64,000 nucleotides of DNA, taken from positions 145,645-209,644 of the forward strand of contig JBLGAC010000001.1 of assembly GCA_047610385.1 (NCBI GenBank), given 5' to 3'. Under the pieces are notes generated by a model. The model saw nothing but the letters and a program-made list of their open reading frames with translations. It was not told where the DNA came from and did no database searches. Source of the DNA: JBOCEF01 sp047610385 (GTDB taxonomy: Bacteria; Pseudomonadota; Alphaproteobacteria; Rhodobacterales; Rhodobacteraceae). Position 1 is the stretch's first letter. Every line of letters starts with the position of its first letter. This document shows positions 17,333 through 26,341 of this stretch, one piece after another. The position numbers and the translations under genes were made by a program.

Positions 17333-17851
17333 TCAATCAGTCCAGCGATGCACCATGCCTGCCACCCCAGCCATGGCGCCGTCTTCCAGTTCACGCGCCA
17401 GAATGCGGTTGGGGTTGGTGGGGGGCGGAAACTCTACGCCCTTGGCCGGTTCGCGCAGGAACCCGAAGCGGCGGTAATAGGGCTCATCGCCCACCAGGAT
17501 CACGCGCGTCCAGCCCAGATCGCGGGCTTGCTCCATCACCGCGTCCATCAAAATTGCGCCCAGCCCTTCGCCTTGCCGCGTCGGGTGCACTGCGATCGGG
17601 CCCAGCAGCAGCGACGCAATCCCACCCGCACCGGTGTCTTTGTGACCGCCCACACGGATCGGCCAGATGCGGATCGCGGCCACCACAGCATCGTAATCGT
17701 CGCGGATCAGCAGGCACAGCTCAGCCACCGGATCCACCCCCTCGCGCAGCCGGTAGGAGCTGAGCGCGGTGCGGCCCGGCGCGAAGGCCAGGTCATAGAG
17801 CAGCTCCACCTCGTGAAGATCTGCCGGGGTTTCGCTAAGGATCCGGAACAT
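17333..17851 (-). CDS. GNAT-family N-acetyltransferase
   Basis: A 172-residue acetyltransferase. The acetyl-CoA binding segment is LLGPIAVHPTRQGEGLGAIL (about residues 87-106), with the Q/R-x-x-G-x-G/A motif as RQGEGLGA. The later VGDEPYYRRFGF is typical of the YhbS-like GNAT group. Substrate is unknown. The start at 17851 gives the usual N-terminus MFRILSETPAD; the frame is open further upstream but with Pro/Ala/Gly-rich filler. No clear ribosome site was seen. It converges with the membrane protein gene across the hairpin repeat. Confidence 0.88.
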   Translation of the reverse strand: MFRILSETPADLHEVELLYDLAFAPGRTALSSYRLREGVDPVAELCLLIRDDYDAVVAAIRIWPIRVGGHKDTGAGGIASLLLGPIAVHPTRQGEGLGAILMDAVMEQARDLGWTRVILVGDEPYYRRFGFLREPAKGVEFPPPTNPNRILARELEDGAMAGVAGMVHRWTD

Positions 17852-18132
17852 GGGCGGGCGGCAAGGCTCCGGCGCAGCGCCGGCGCGGGGGCCGGAGTGT
17901 TGAGGCATGCGCCCATAATGGGCAGCGAAACGTCGTGGCACCCGCCCCGACCTGCGCAAAACAGGCGCGGGAACCAGCGTTACGTCTCTTATAGACCACC
18001 CGCTGCCGCCCTGCACAGACCCAACTGCCGCCCCCGCTTCCGCACCGCGGTGCCCGGCATGGTGGCGCAGCCCCCACGCGCGGCCTACAACCCCGGCAGC
18101 TTCCTGCGCCATGACCTTGAAAAGGACCCACC

Positions 18133-18765
18133 ATGAGATATCGCGTCGAAGACGGCCACGGCCTGCCGCACAACCCGTTCAAGGCGATCGTCTCGCCGCG
18201 CCCGATCGGCTGGATTTCGTCGCTCGACGCCGCGGGTCGCCCGAACCTAGCGCCGTATTCGTTTTTCAACGCGATCTCCGACGACCCGCCCATGGTGATG
18301 TTTTCATCCTTGGGCCGCAAAATCGGCATTGATGAACCCAAGGACAGCGTCGAAAATATCGAAGCGACCAAGGAATTCGTCGTCAACATCGTCTCGTTCG
18401 ATCTGCGTGATGCAATGAACATATCATCGGGCGGTTATGGGGCGGGCGAGGATGAATTCGCCCATGCCGGGCTGACCAAAGCGCCCTCGCTGATCGTGAA
18501 GCCCCCTTTCGTGGCTGAGGCGCCCGCCGCGCTGGAATGCGTGCTGCACGACATCATCGAACTGCCGGGCAGCGTCGATGGTCTGGCCAATCGCATGGTG
18601 CTGGGCCGCGTGGTGGCGGTGCACATCCGCGATGAATTCCTTGTGGACGGCTACCTTGACGTCACGCGCTATCGGCCGCTGACCCGCTGCGGTTACAAAC
18701 ACTACGCCGCCCTGACCGAGGTGTTCGAGATGACCCGCCCCAAAGGCGGCGACGCCGAAGCCTGA
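18133..18765 (+). CDS. Flavin reductase family protein (FMN-binding split barrel)
   Basis: A 210-residue protein of the flavin reductase-like domain family. The N-terminal SPRPIGWISSLDAAGRPNLA (about 23-42), APYSFFNAISDDPPMVMFS and the later YGAGEDEFAHAGL give the FMN-binding split-barrel pattern. Members use NAD(P)H to reduce flavin or act as FMN-dependent oxidoreductases; this group (DIM6-like) is mostly uncharacterised. AAGGA lies eight bases before the ATG. A hairpin with a T-run follows the stop. It appears to be a single-gene transcript. Confidence 0.88.
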   Translation: MRYRVEDGHGLPHNPFKAIVSPRPIGWISSLDAAGRPNLAPYSFFNAISDDPPMVMFSSLGRKIGIDEPKDSVENIEATKEFVVNIVSFDLRDAMNISSGGYGAGEDEFAHAGLTKAPSLIVKPPFVAEAPAALECVLHDIIELPGSVDGLANRMVLGRVVAVHIRDEFLVDGYLDVTRYRPLTRCGYKHYAALTEVFEMTRPKGGDAEA

Positions 18766-18772
18766 CGACACT

Positions 18773-18822
18773 GGCCCCGGGTCCGTTCGGCCCGGGGCCG
18801 AAATCGCGGGCGATTCTTTTTG
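18773..18822 (+). terminator. Terminator after the flavin reductase gene
   Basis: GGCCCCGGG (18773-18781) pairs with CCCGGGGCC (18791-18799). A second small stem, AATCG-CGGG-CGATT, runs directly into CTTTTT (18816-18821). The second stem with its T-run looks like a rho-independent terminator. Confidence 0.6.
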
Positions 18823-18844
18823 CGTGGCGATTCTTTTTGCGTGG
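18811..18844 (+). repeat. 17-base tandem duplication
   Basis: Two exact adjacent copies of a 17-base unit beginning CGATTCTTTTTGCG (18811-18827 and 18828-18844). It includes the T-run of the terminator, so a replication slip there probably duplicated it. Confidence 0.85.
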
Positions 18845-18930
18845 CGGTGGCGATTGGCCTGCGCGATTGGCCTGAATTGCGGCACACCCGCCACAAAGGC
18901 AGGTATTTTGGGGCCGCGATGTACACCGCC

Positions 18931-19059
18931 TGTATATGATATACAAAAATAAACCATAATAACTCGCCTAATGGATAAGCTTATCATTCAATAAATCAGG
19001 TTTATACCTGTTTACTTCGATAACCCGACGACATTCACCAATCAAAAACCAGTATCTGG
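18931..19059. repeat. Cluster of four short palindromes in AT-rich DNA
   Basis: TGTATAT-G-ATATACA (18931-18945) is a perfect 15-base palindrome resembling GntR-type operators. GATAAGCTTATC (18974-18985) is a perfect 12-base palindrome. CAGGT-TTAT-ACCTG (18997-19010) and CCAG-TAT-CTGG (19049-19059) are inverted repeats. All four fall in 130 bases whose composition is far more AT-rich than the surroundings. No regulated gene is evident. Confidence 0.6.
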
Positions 19060-19583
19060 CCATATTGTTCGTGTCGGGAGACGAGGGCGGCTGGGTGGCG
19101 CCCCCCGATCCTGGCAGGAGGCGGCGCAGACCACGTATCGGTCCAACCCGCCTCCCCGCCGGTCTAGAGCAGCGCCAGCCGCGCCGGATCGGCAGCGGAG
19201 TAAAGCAGGGCCCGCGCGTTGTTGCAGGCCGAGTGTAAAGCGTAAGCGTAAGCGTAAGTGTTCCCGGATCGGTCGGTTGGATCGTCCAAGCCAATTGCCA
19301 CGTCGCCGAGCAAGCTATGAAAGATGTGCCACCTTTCCCGTCCGGGTTTCGCGACCCGGACGGGGGCCTGCCTTTCAGCGCCGCAGCGTAAGCGGCGAAA
19401 AGACCAAGCAAGATAACGGCACGGTTCGGCCCTAGGGCCGGGGATGCGCGGCGGCGTCTGATGCCAGCTTGCCACAGGTGTTCCGCGGCCCGTCCAGCGA
19501 AACGCAAACAGCCCGCGCCTGCCGCTCGCGCCCAAAAGGGCGCTGGATGCGCCCCCAGGGTTTCACGCAGTCAAAGCCGCCGA

Positions 19584-21062
19584 TCAGCCTTGCGCGGGCA
19601 GCACCGCGCCGGGGTTCAGGATCCCCAAAGGATCCAGCGCGGCCTTTACCGCCCGCATCGCTGCCAGCTTGGCCGGATCGCCATAGCGCTGCAGATCGTC
19701 GATCTTTAGCCGCCCGATGCCGTGTTCCGCGCTGACGGAGCCACCCGCCTCATGCACCAGATCATGGACCGCGCGTTTGATCGCGCCGCGCTGGTGGTCA
19801 TGATCCGCACGGGTTCTGCCCAGCGCGGGGAAGATATTGTAATGCAGGTTGCCGTCGCCAAGATGGCCGAAATCATTGATCCGCAGGCTTGGGTCGATGG
19901 CGGCGATGGCGGCGTTGGCATCCTCGATGAACGCTGCGATGCGCGAAAGCGGGATCGACACGTCATGCGACGACACTGACCCCACGCGCCGGTTTGCCTC
20001 AGGCAGCAATTCGCGCACCTGCCACATGGCGTCGCGCTGGGACAGGGATGTGGCAAGCGCGGCGTCCTCGACCAGCCCGGCCTCCATGGCGCTTGCCAGC
20101 GCGTCTTCCAGACGGCCTTGCATCGCCGCGCCTTTGGCCCCCGCGACCTCAGTCAGCACCGCCCATTCGGGGGGGGCGATGGGCAGGCGGGCCTCAGGGC
20201 AATGTTCGGCCAGAAAGTCGAACCCCTGCCGGTTCATCAATTCAAACGCCGACACGGTTTCGGCAAAGTGACCGCGCAGGTGGTGCAGCAGCTTCAGCGC
20301 TGCGGCCGGGCCGGGCACGGCGCAGAACGCGGTGGCCGTTTCGGCGGGGCGCGGCACCAGCTTCAGCGCCGCGGCAGTGATGATGCCCAGCGTACCTTCG
20401 GACCCGATCAGCAGGTGGCGGATGTCATAGCCCGCATTGTCCTTGCGCAGGGTTTTCAGGCCATGCAGCACGGTGCCGTCAGCCATCACCGCCTCAATGC
20501 CGAGGCACAGATCGCGTGCATTGCCGTAGCGCAGCACCTGCACGCCGCCCGCATTGGTGGCCAGATTACCGCCGATCCGGCACGACCCTTCTGACGCGAG
20601 CGACAGTGGGAACAGCCGCCCGACCGCCTCAGCCGCCTTTTGCACGTCGGCCAGCGTCATGCCTGCTTCGACGATCAGCGCATCTTCTTCTGGCAGCGAC
20701 GCGCGCACCCGGTTCATGCGGTCAAGCGACAGCAGGATCGGGTCCAGCCCGTCTTCTTTCACCTGCCCACCGACAAGGCCGGTGCCGCCGCTCCATGGCA
20801 CGATGCCAACACGGGCGGCGGCGCACAGCTTGACCACCGCGGCGACTTCGTCGGTTGAGGCAGGGCGCGCCACGATGGCCGCGCGGCCATGCCAGCGCCC
20901 GCGCGGTTCTTCCAGCCATGCGGCGGCGTCGGACGCTTCGCGCACCCCCGCGGGGCCCAGCAGGTCGCGCAGCGCGGTCAGCAACGCGTCGTCAGGGGCG
21001 TTCAGGCCCATCGATGCTGTATGGGTCGATGCGTCGGGGGTCGATGCGTCAGGGCCGGACAT
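19584..21062 (-). CDS. FAD-linked oxidoreductase, D-lactate / D-2-hydroxyacid dehydrogenase-like
   Basis: A 492-residue flavoenzyme of the FAD_binding_4 / FAD-oxidase C family (GlcD type). The FAD site shows PWSGGTGLVGGQ and LASEGSCRIGGNLATNAGG. The C-terminal domain has HLGDGNLHYN and SAEHGIGRLK, typical of D-lactate and D-2-hydroxyglutarate dehydrogenases. The exact substrate is not decidable. The start at 21062 has GAGGAG upstream and overlaps the sua5 stop by 14 bases, so it is the second gene of that operon. The N-terminal 20 residues carry a DAST-type repeat and are probably disordered. Confidence 0.9.
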   Translation of the reverse strand: MSGPDASTPDASTHTASMGLNAPDDALLTALRDLLGPAGVREASDAAAWLEEPRGRWHGRAAIVARPASTDEVAAVVKLCAAARVGIVPWSGGTGLVGGQVKEDGLDPILLSLDRMNRVRASLPEEDALIVEAGMTLADVQKAAEAVGRLFPLSLASEGSCRIGGNLATNAGGVQVLRYGNARDLCLGIEAVMADGTVLHGLKTLRKDNAGYDIRHLLIGSEGTLGIITAAALKLVPRPAETATAFCAVPGPAAALKLLHHLRGHFAETVSAFELMNRQGFDFLAEHCPEARLPIAPPEWAVLTEVAGAKGAAMQGRLEDALASAMEAGLVEDAALATSLSQRDAMWQVRELLPEANRRVGSVSSHDVSIPLSRIAAFIEDANAAIAAIDPSLRINDFGHLGDGNLHYNIFPALGRTRADHDHQRGAIKRAVHDLVHEAGGSVSAEHGIGRLKIDDLQRYGDPAKLAAMRAVKAALDPLGILNPGAVLPAQG

Positions 21063-22125
21063 GGTGCTCTCCTCTCGGCGCCGCGGCGCGGCGCAGTCGG
21101 TCGTTGATGGCGCGGCCCAATCCGCAATCAGGGATCGGCGCGACCGCGATGGTCCCCGCCCCGCCCATGGCGGCGTCAAGCTCGCGCAGCGCGGCGAACA
21201 GCGCCGCCGCAGCATGGGCTACGTCGCCCGCGGGGGAAAGGTTCACATGCGGTCCGTCATCAGCGCCGACGGGATCGGGCCCAAAGCCCAGCCAACCCTC
21301 GCCGGGGCGCGGCGCGTCGGCGTTCAGGCGCACCGCCGCGCCGGGCGCATAATGCGACAAAAGCTGCCCGGGCGCCTCAGGGGACGCTGATGGCACAATC
21401 GGCGCAATGTTGGCAGCAGGCGCGTGCCCCGAGGCGCCGAACACCAGCGCCCCCGCGGCATCCAGCAGACCGCCGCCCAGTGCGGCATCCAACGCCTCGG
21501 CGGTCACACCGCCGGGGCGCAGCAGCCGCACGCCGCGATCATCGACCGCGACAATGGTGCTTTCGACCCCCACCGCGCAGGGCCCGCCATCCAAAATCGC
21601 GTCGATCCGGTGCCCCAGCCCTGCGGCCACATGCCCCGCGGTCGTGGGGCTGACCCCGCCCGACGGGTTGGCCGAAGGCGCCGCCACCGGGGCGCCCACC
21701 GCGGCCAGCAAAGCGCGCGCCAACGGATGCGCCGGGCAGCGCAGCGCGATGCTGGCGCCCCCAGCCGTCACCGCCCGCGCGATCCCGGTGCCGGGGCGCA
21801 GCGGCAGCACCAGCGTCAGGGGGCCGGGCCAGAAGGCCTGCGCCAACGCCGCGGCCACAGGCGACAGCACCGCCCAGCGCGCGGCGTCGGCCGGATCAGC
21901 AATATGGACGATCAGGGGATTAAAGCTTGGCCGCCCCTTGGCCCCATAGATCGCCTGCGCAGCACGCTGGTCAGTCGCAAGACCGCCGAGGCCATAGACC
22001 GTTTCGGTTGGAAACGCGACCAGGGCGCCACCACGCAGCAGCTGTGCCGCGCGTGCCAATCCCCCGGCATCAGGGCGCAGCAACTCAGCAGTCGTGGGGG
22101 GAAAGGTCGGGTCATTATGGCTCAT
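21049..22125 (-). CDS. sua5: Sua5-type L-threonylcarbamoyladenylate synthase
   Basis: Makes threonylcarbamoyl-AMP from threonine, bicarbonate and ATP for the t6A37 modification of ANN-reading tRNAs. The YrdC domain is clear: LVAFPTETVYGLGG near residue 36-50, KGRPSFNPLIVHI, SIALRCPAHPLARALL and APSANPSGGVSPTTA. At 358 residues it has the extra C-terminal Sua5 domain, linked through the PEAPGQLLSHYAPGAAV segment. The start MSHND is chosen; an in-frame ATG lies 12 codons upstream. It is divergent from the acyl-CoA dehydrogenase gene and overlaps the next gene on its own strand. Confidence 0.93.
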   Translation of the reverse strand: MSHNDPTFPPTTAELLRPDAGGLARAAQLLRGGALVAFPTETVYGLGGLATDQRAAQAIYGAKGRPSFNPLIVHIADPADAARWAVLSPVAAALAQAFWPGPLTLVLPLRPGTGIARAVTAGGASIALRCPAHPLARALLAAVGAPVAAPSANPSGGVSPTTAGHVAAGLGHRIDAILDGGPCAVGVESTIVAVDDRGVRLLRPGGVTAEALDAALGGGLLDAAGALVFGASGHAPAANIAPIVPSASPEAPGQLLSHYAPGAAVRLNADAPRPGEGWLGFGPDPVGADDGPHVNLSPAGDVAHAAAALFAALRELDAAMGGAGTIAVAPIPDCGLGRAINDRLRRAAAPRGEHHVRP

Positions 22126-22366
22126 GCGAGGGTCCAATGCTGCGGGGCTGGCGTCCTTCATCGGGCCATGGGCGGCGATCCGCAAGGGGCACCCGGCCTC
22201 AGCCCCATGCCGCGGCGAATTAAAACGGCGTTCTTGTTTCGCTTGAACGCCCGCCCGCTTCTCCATACCTTGCGCCTCAACCGCGGCGGCCTGCGCCGCC
22301 CGGGCAAAGACGCGCGCGTCCTGCCCCGGGCATGGCAGCCCCCCCCGCATCCAAGGAGGACCTTCC

Positions 22367-24109
22367 ATGGCCTATGCCGCCCCCCTGCGCGACCTGAGCT
22401 TTTGCCTGACCCATGTCATCGGCGCCGACCGTCTGTCCGCGACGGACCGTTTCGCCCATGCCGACGCCGACACCCTTGCCGCCGTGCTGGCCGAGGCCGG
22501 CAAGCTGGCGGCAGAGGTTCTGGCCCCGGTCAACCGAAGTGGCGACCTGACCCCCGCCAGGCTGGAAAACGGTGTCGTGCGCACCTCGCCCGGTTTTAAG
22601 GAAGCGTATAGAGCCTATGCCGAAGGTGGCTGGGCTGGCGTCACGGCGCAGGAAAGTTCGGGCGGGATGGGCCTGCCGCTGACCATCGGCACCTGCATCA
22701 ATGAAATGGTGGCAGGTGCAAACCTGGCTCTTGGCCTCTGCCCCCTGCTGACCCAAGGCCAGGTTGAGGCGCTGGAACATCACGCCAGCGACGAGATCAA
22801 GGCGCTTTACCTGCCCAAGCTGACCTCGGGCGAATGGACTGGCACCATGAACCTGACCGAACCGTCGGCGGGGTCGGATGTTGGCGCGCTGCGATCAAAG
22901 GCGGAGCGGAACAATGATGGCAGCTACGCCGTCACCGGCCAGAAGATCTACATCACCTGGGGCGACCATGACGTGGCTGAAAACGTGCTGCATCTGGTGC
23001 TTGCACGTCTGCCCGACGGCGCAGCGGGGACCAAGGGCATTTCGCTGTTTCTGGTGCCGAAATACCTGCCGGACGATGCCGGGAACCCCGGCGTCGCCAA
23101 CACGCTGAATGTCGTCAGCCTTGAACATAAGCTGGGCATCCACGGCAGCCCGACCTGCGTGATGCAGTTCGACGGTGCCAAAGGCTGGCTGGTCGGCGCT
23201 GAGCACAAAGGCATGGCCGCCATGTTCACCATGATGAACAACGCCCGCCTCGGCGTCGGCGTGCAAGGCGTCGGCATCGCCGAGGCCGCCACCCAAAAGG
23301 CGCTGGCCTATGCGCTGGACCGCCGTCAGGGCCAAACGCCGGTCGGGGACGGATCAGGCAACATCGCGGACCACGCCGATGTGCGCCGGATGCTGCTGAC
23401 CATGCGCACCATGACCGAGGCATCGCGGGCCATCGCGCTTGATTGTGCGCTGAACCTCGACATGGCGCTGGCGGCGGGCGATGCGGATGCGCGCGCAAGC
23501 GCCAAGGCCCGCGGCGCGTTCCTGACGCCGATCGCCAAATCATTCGGCACCGATGCAGGCTGCGAGGTCGCCGATATCGGCGTCCAGATCCATGGCGGCA
23601 TGGGCTTTATCGAGGAAACCGGCGCGGCGCAGTATCTGCGCGACGTGCGCATCACCCCAATTTATGAAGGCACCAACGGCATCCAGGCCATGGACCTCGT
23701 GGGCCGCAAGCTGATGGACGGGGGCGCGGCGGCCCGGTCGCTGCTGGCCGATATCGAAGCCACCGCCACCGCGCTGGCGGCATCGGGCGATTTCGCTGAT
23801 CTGGCGCAGGCGCTGCAGGGCGCCGCATCGGCGGTGGCGATGACCACCGACGCGCTGCTGGCGGCGGGCGACATCAATGACCGCTTCGCCGGCGCGGTCG
23901 CCTATCAGCGCATGTGGGCGCTGGCGCTGGGGGGGCACTACCTCGGCAAAGGCGCGCTTGCTGCCGTGGGCGGGCCCGAAGCGGACCGCCGCGCCCTGCT
24001 CGCGCGGTTCTTCATCATCCACATCGTGCCGCAATCGGCCGCGCTGGCCGCGGCGGCCACGGCGGGGGCAGCCACGCTCTATGCCCTTCCTGCGGAGGCA
24101 TTGGCCTGA
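22367..24109 (+). CDS. Acyl-CoA dehydrogenase, DmdC-like
   Basis: A 580-residue FAD-dependent acyl-CoA dehydrogenase of the long form with an extra N- and C-terminal domain. The core shows MNLTEPSAGSDVGALRS (substrate/FAD site), GTKGISLFLVPKY and the YEGTNGIQAMDL segment near residue 432. This length and pattern match the DmdC group, which in marine Roseobacters oxidises methylmercaptopropionyl-CoA during DMSP demethylation, but also general medium-chain enzymes. The dmdB and dmdD genes are not beside it, so the substrate is open. The stop overlaps the next start (TGATG). AAGGAGG lies upstream of the ATG. Confidence 0.9.
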   Translation: MAYAAPLRDLSFCLTHVIGADRLSATDRFAHADADTLAAVLAEAGKLAAEVLAPVNRSGDLTPARLENGVVRTSPGFKEAYRAYAEGGWAGVTAQESSGGMGLPLTIGTCINEMVAGANLALGLCPLLTQGQVEALEHHASDEIKALYLPKLTSGEWTGTMNLTEPSAGSDVGALRSKAERNNDGSYAVTGQKIYITWGDHDVAENVLHLVLARLPDGAAGTKGISLFLVPKYLPDDAGNPGVANTLNVVSLEHKLGIHGSPTCVMQFDGAKGWLVGAEHKGMAAMFTMMNNARLGVGVQGVGIAEAATQKALAYALDRRQGQTPVGDGSGNIADHADVRRMLLTMRTMTEASRAIALDCALNLDMALAAGDADARASAKARGAFLTPIAKSFGTDAGCEVADIGVQIHGGMGFIEETGAAQYLRDVRITPIYEGTNGIQAMDLVGRKLMDGGAAARSLLADIEATATALAASGDFADLAQALQGAASAVAMTTDALLAAGDINDRFAGAVAYQRMWALALGGHYLGKGALAAVGGPEADRRALLARFFIIHIVPQSAALAAAATAGAATLYALPAEALA

Positions 24110-25155
24110 TGGAAGCCCTTGTTGCCCGCCGGGGCGTGCATTTCCCCTTTGATACCCCGCCCGCCATGGGCGAGACGATCGAAGTTGCCGATGGCATCCT
24201 GTGGGCGCGTCTGCCGCTGCCGATGCGGCTGGATCACGTCAACGTCTACCTGCTGGACGAAGGCGACAGCTGGACGGTGATTGATGCGGGCATGCGCGGC
24301 AAAGCCGGGCGCGCGGCCTGGGCGGCGTTGGAAGCAGGCCCCATGGGCGGGCGGCCAATTTCGCGCGTCATTGCCACCCACCACCACCCCGACCATATCG
24401 GTGGCGCGGGTGGGTTGATGGCGCGTCACGGCGCTGAGCTGTGGACCACCCGCACCGCGTATTTCATGACGCGGATGCTGCAGCTTGACCACCATGACAC
24501 CCCGCCTGAGGAAAACGTGCGCTTCTACATCCGCGGCGGTGCCCCGGCAGAGCGGCTGGAGGCTTACACATCCGGCAAGCCGTTCAATTTCTCGCAATCC
24601 ACCGACAAGCTGCCGATCGGGTTCCGGCGCCTGAAGGAAGATGAAATTGTCACCATGGGCGGGCGCCGCTGGCGGGTGCTGATGGGCGATGGCCATGCGC
24701 CGGAACACGCCACGTTCTGGTCGCTGGATGACAATCTGGTGATCTCGGGCGATCAGGTGATCCCCGGCATATCAAGCAATCTGGGCGTGCACCCGACGGA
24801 GCCAGAGGCAGATCCCGTCGGCGACTGGCTGACCAGTTGCGAAAAACTGCTGCCCCATGCCCGCGAAGACCATTTCGCCCTGCCGGGCCACAAGCTGCCG
24901 TTCACCGGCCTGCCGGTGCGGTTGGAGCAGCTGATCTCCAACCACCACAACGCGATCGAGCGGCTGCGCAAGCACCTGACCGCGCCGCGCACCGCGACGG
25001 AATGCTTCGTGCCGGTGTTCGGGCGGGAACTGGAAGCCTCAGCCTTCGGGCTGGGGCTGATTGAGGCGGTGGCCCACCTCAACTATCTGTACCTGCGTGG
25101 GGAATGCCGCCGGGATCTGGGCGATGACGGCGCATATCGCTACGTGATCGCCTGA
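24109..25155 (+). CDS. Metallo-beta-lactamase-fold hydrolase
   Basis: A 348-residue MBL-fold enzyme. The metal motif THHHPDHIGG is at about residues 89-98, with DGHAPEHATF and SGDQVIPGISS supplying further ligands and PGHKLPF later. Such proteins are often thioesterases, glyoxalases or quorum-type hydrolases. Its translational coupling to the acyl-CoA dehydrogenase (ATG shares a base with the upstream stop) suggests it acts on a CoA thioester from the same pathway, which is inference. The C-terminus is a winged-helix-like region. Confidence 0.85.
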   Translation: MEALVARRGVHFPFDTPPAMGETIEVADGILWARLPLPMRLDHVNVYLLDEGDSWTVIDAGMRGKAGRAAWAALEAGPMGGRPISRVIATHHHPDHIGGAGGLMARHGAELWTTRTAYFMTRMLQLDHHDTPPEENVRFYIRGGAPAERLEAYTSGKPFNFSQSTDKLPIGFRRLKEDEIVTMGGRRWRVLMGDGHAPEHATFWSLDDNLVISGDQVIPGISSNLGVHPTEPEADPVGDWLTSCEKLLPHAREDHFALPGHKLPFTGLPVRLEQLISNHHNAIERLRKHLTAPRTATECFVPVFGRELEASAFGLGLIEAVAHLNYLYLRGECRRDLGDDGAYRYVIA

Positions 25156-25165
25156 TCCGCGGAAT

Positions 25166-25200
25166 GCGGGCGCAGCGGGCATCGAGCCCCCTGCGCCCGC
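25166..25200 (+). terminator. Stem-loop after the MBL gene
   Basis: GCGGGCGCAG (25166-25175) pairs with CTGCGCCCGC (25191-25200). Inside, after one mismatch, GGG pairs with CCC around the loop CATCGAG. It starts 11 bases after the stop and probably ends the two-gene transcript, although no U-tract follows. Nothing else is seen up to the M48 gene at 25437. Confidence 0.55.
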
Positions 25201-25436
25201 GCCGCCATCCGGCGGCCGGTCGCGCGGGTGCCATACGCTGCGCCCTTCAGGAAAATGTGGCACTGGCGCCAACCGCAGCCGTCGACGCCCATGCCAACGG
25301 TTCAGCGCGCCGCGGGGGCCTCGGTTCGGCCTGCGCGCCCTCGACGCGGCGCCTTGGCTGCGTGGTGCCCCCTTGCGCATCGGCGTCCGGCACGCTCCAC
25401 TTGTTCACCCGCCGGCCCCATTGAAGAGGTCTCGCC

Positions 25437-26303
25437 ATGCTCGCCCTCCTGCGCCCCCTCTTGCTCACCGTCGCTGCAGTTTCCATCACCGCCTGCGCGC
25501 CCAGCTCGGGCCCCCCGTCCGCCACTGACATCCGAGCGGAGCAAGGTCAGGCCCGCGCGCTGGTCCGCGAGCTCAACGCCAAGGACAAGCTGATCGAGGA
25601 CCGTTCCCTCAACACCTATCTGGCCGGGATTCTGGGGCGGATCGACCAGCAACGGCCGCGCGGCTCGGTCCCGTTGAAGGGCCACATCGTCGCTGATGCG
25701 GACGTCAACGCCTTCACCACCGGTGGCGGTTATGTCTTCGTGAACGCTGGCCTTCTGGCCGCGATGGAGAACGAGGCACAGCTTGCCATGGTGGTGTCCC
25801 ATGAGGTCGCGCATGTGGACCGCGGCCATATCGCAGCCAACAAGGACGCGCAGATGGCGGCTGGCATTGGCGGGCTGATCGCGGCGGTCGGGCTGTCTGC
25901 GCTGGGGCTGCCGAGCGACGTCATCAACCCGGTGGTCGGGCTGGGGCAAGGCGCGGCGATCGCCTCATATTCCCGCACGCAGGAGGGCGACGCCGACATC
26001 ACCGGGTTCCAGTATCTGACCGGCGCAGGCTGGAATGCGGTTGAGGGCGCGCGCAGCTTTGAGGTGCTGGCACGGATTTACGGCGATGGCGCAGGGTTCT
26101 TTTCGTCGCACCCGTCATCCTCTGGGCGCCAGGCGCAGCTGACCCGCATGGCCCGCGCCCAGGGCGTTGGGGGCGAGATCAACGCCGCAAGCTATCTGCG
26201 CCAGACCGAACGCCTTCGGCGCGACGTTTTGAAGGAACTGGACCGCCAGGGCCGCGACCGCGAAGCCGCGCAGCTTCGACGCAACCTCAGTGCCGCGCGA
26301 TGA
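25437..26303 (+). CDS. M48-family metalloprotease lipoprotein
   Basis: A 288-residue predicted periplasmic lipoprotein: the lipobox SITAC places the modified Cys at residue 20. The zinc motif HEVAH is at 122-126, with the third ligand in the QEGDAD segment. This is the compact M48 (LoiP/BepA-like) family, which acts in outer-membrane protein quality control. The LTGAGWNAVEG and the final Arg-rich helix are typical. GAAGAGG lies upstream of the start. It is followed by a TetR-type regulator gene 38 bases away; no functional link is implied by the sequence. Confidence 0.92.
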   Translation: MLALLRPLLLTVAAVSITACAPSSGPPSATDIRAEQGQARALVRELNAKDKLIEDRSLNTYLAGILGRIDQQRPRGSVPLKGHIVADADVNAFTTGGGYVFVNAGLLAAMENEAQLAMVVSHEVAHVDRGHIAANKDAQMAAGIGGLIAAVGLSALGLPSDVINPVVGLGQGAAIASYSRTQEGDADITGFQYLTGAGWNAVEGARSFEVLARIYGDGAGFFSSHPSSSGRQAQLTRMARAQGVGGEINAASYLRQTERLRRDVLKELDRQGRDREAAQLRRNLSAAR

Positions 26304-26341
26304 ACATAGTCACTTAACCTCGGCGTGCGAAGTTCTAGCGC

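Larger units (their letters stand above)
18766..19583. other. 818-base gene-free stretch with AT-rich, palindrome-dense core
   Basis: No convincing gene is seen. The stretch holds the flavin reductase terminator, a 17-base tandem duplication (18811-18844), and an AT-rich core at about 18925-19070 with four short palindromes. It also has (CGTAAG)x3 at 19241-19258, and a perfect 11-base-pair hairpin (19337-19347 with 19354-19364, loop TTCGCG). A minus-strand frame across 18968-19507 ends in a plausible 31-residue AT-rich tail but is otherwise low-complexity. The region may be a relic of acquired DNA or hold a small RNA. Confidence 0.6.

Noticed and set aside
18968..19507. 179-codon minus-strand frame in the gene-free stretch
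   Set aside because: It has no ribosome site or family match, is low-complexity in the middle (Leu-Thr repeats from CGTAAG units) and crosses hairpins. Only its last 31 residues look protein-like.
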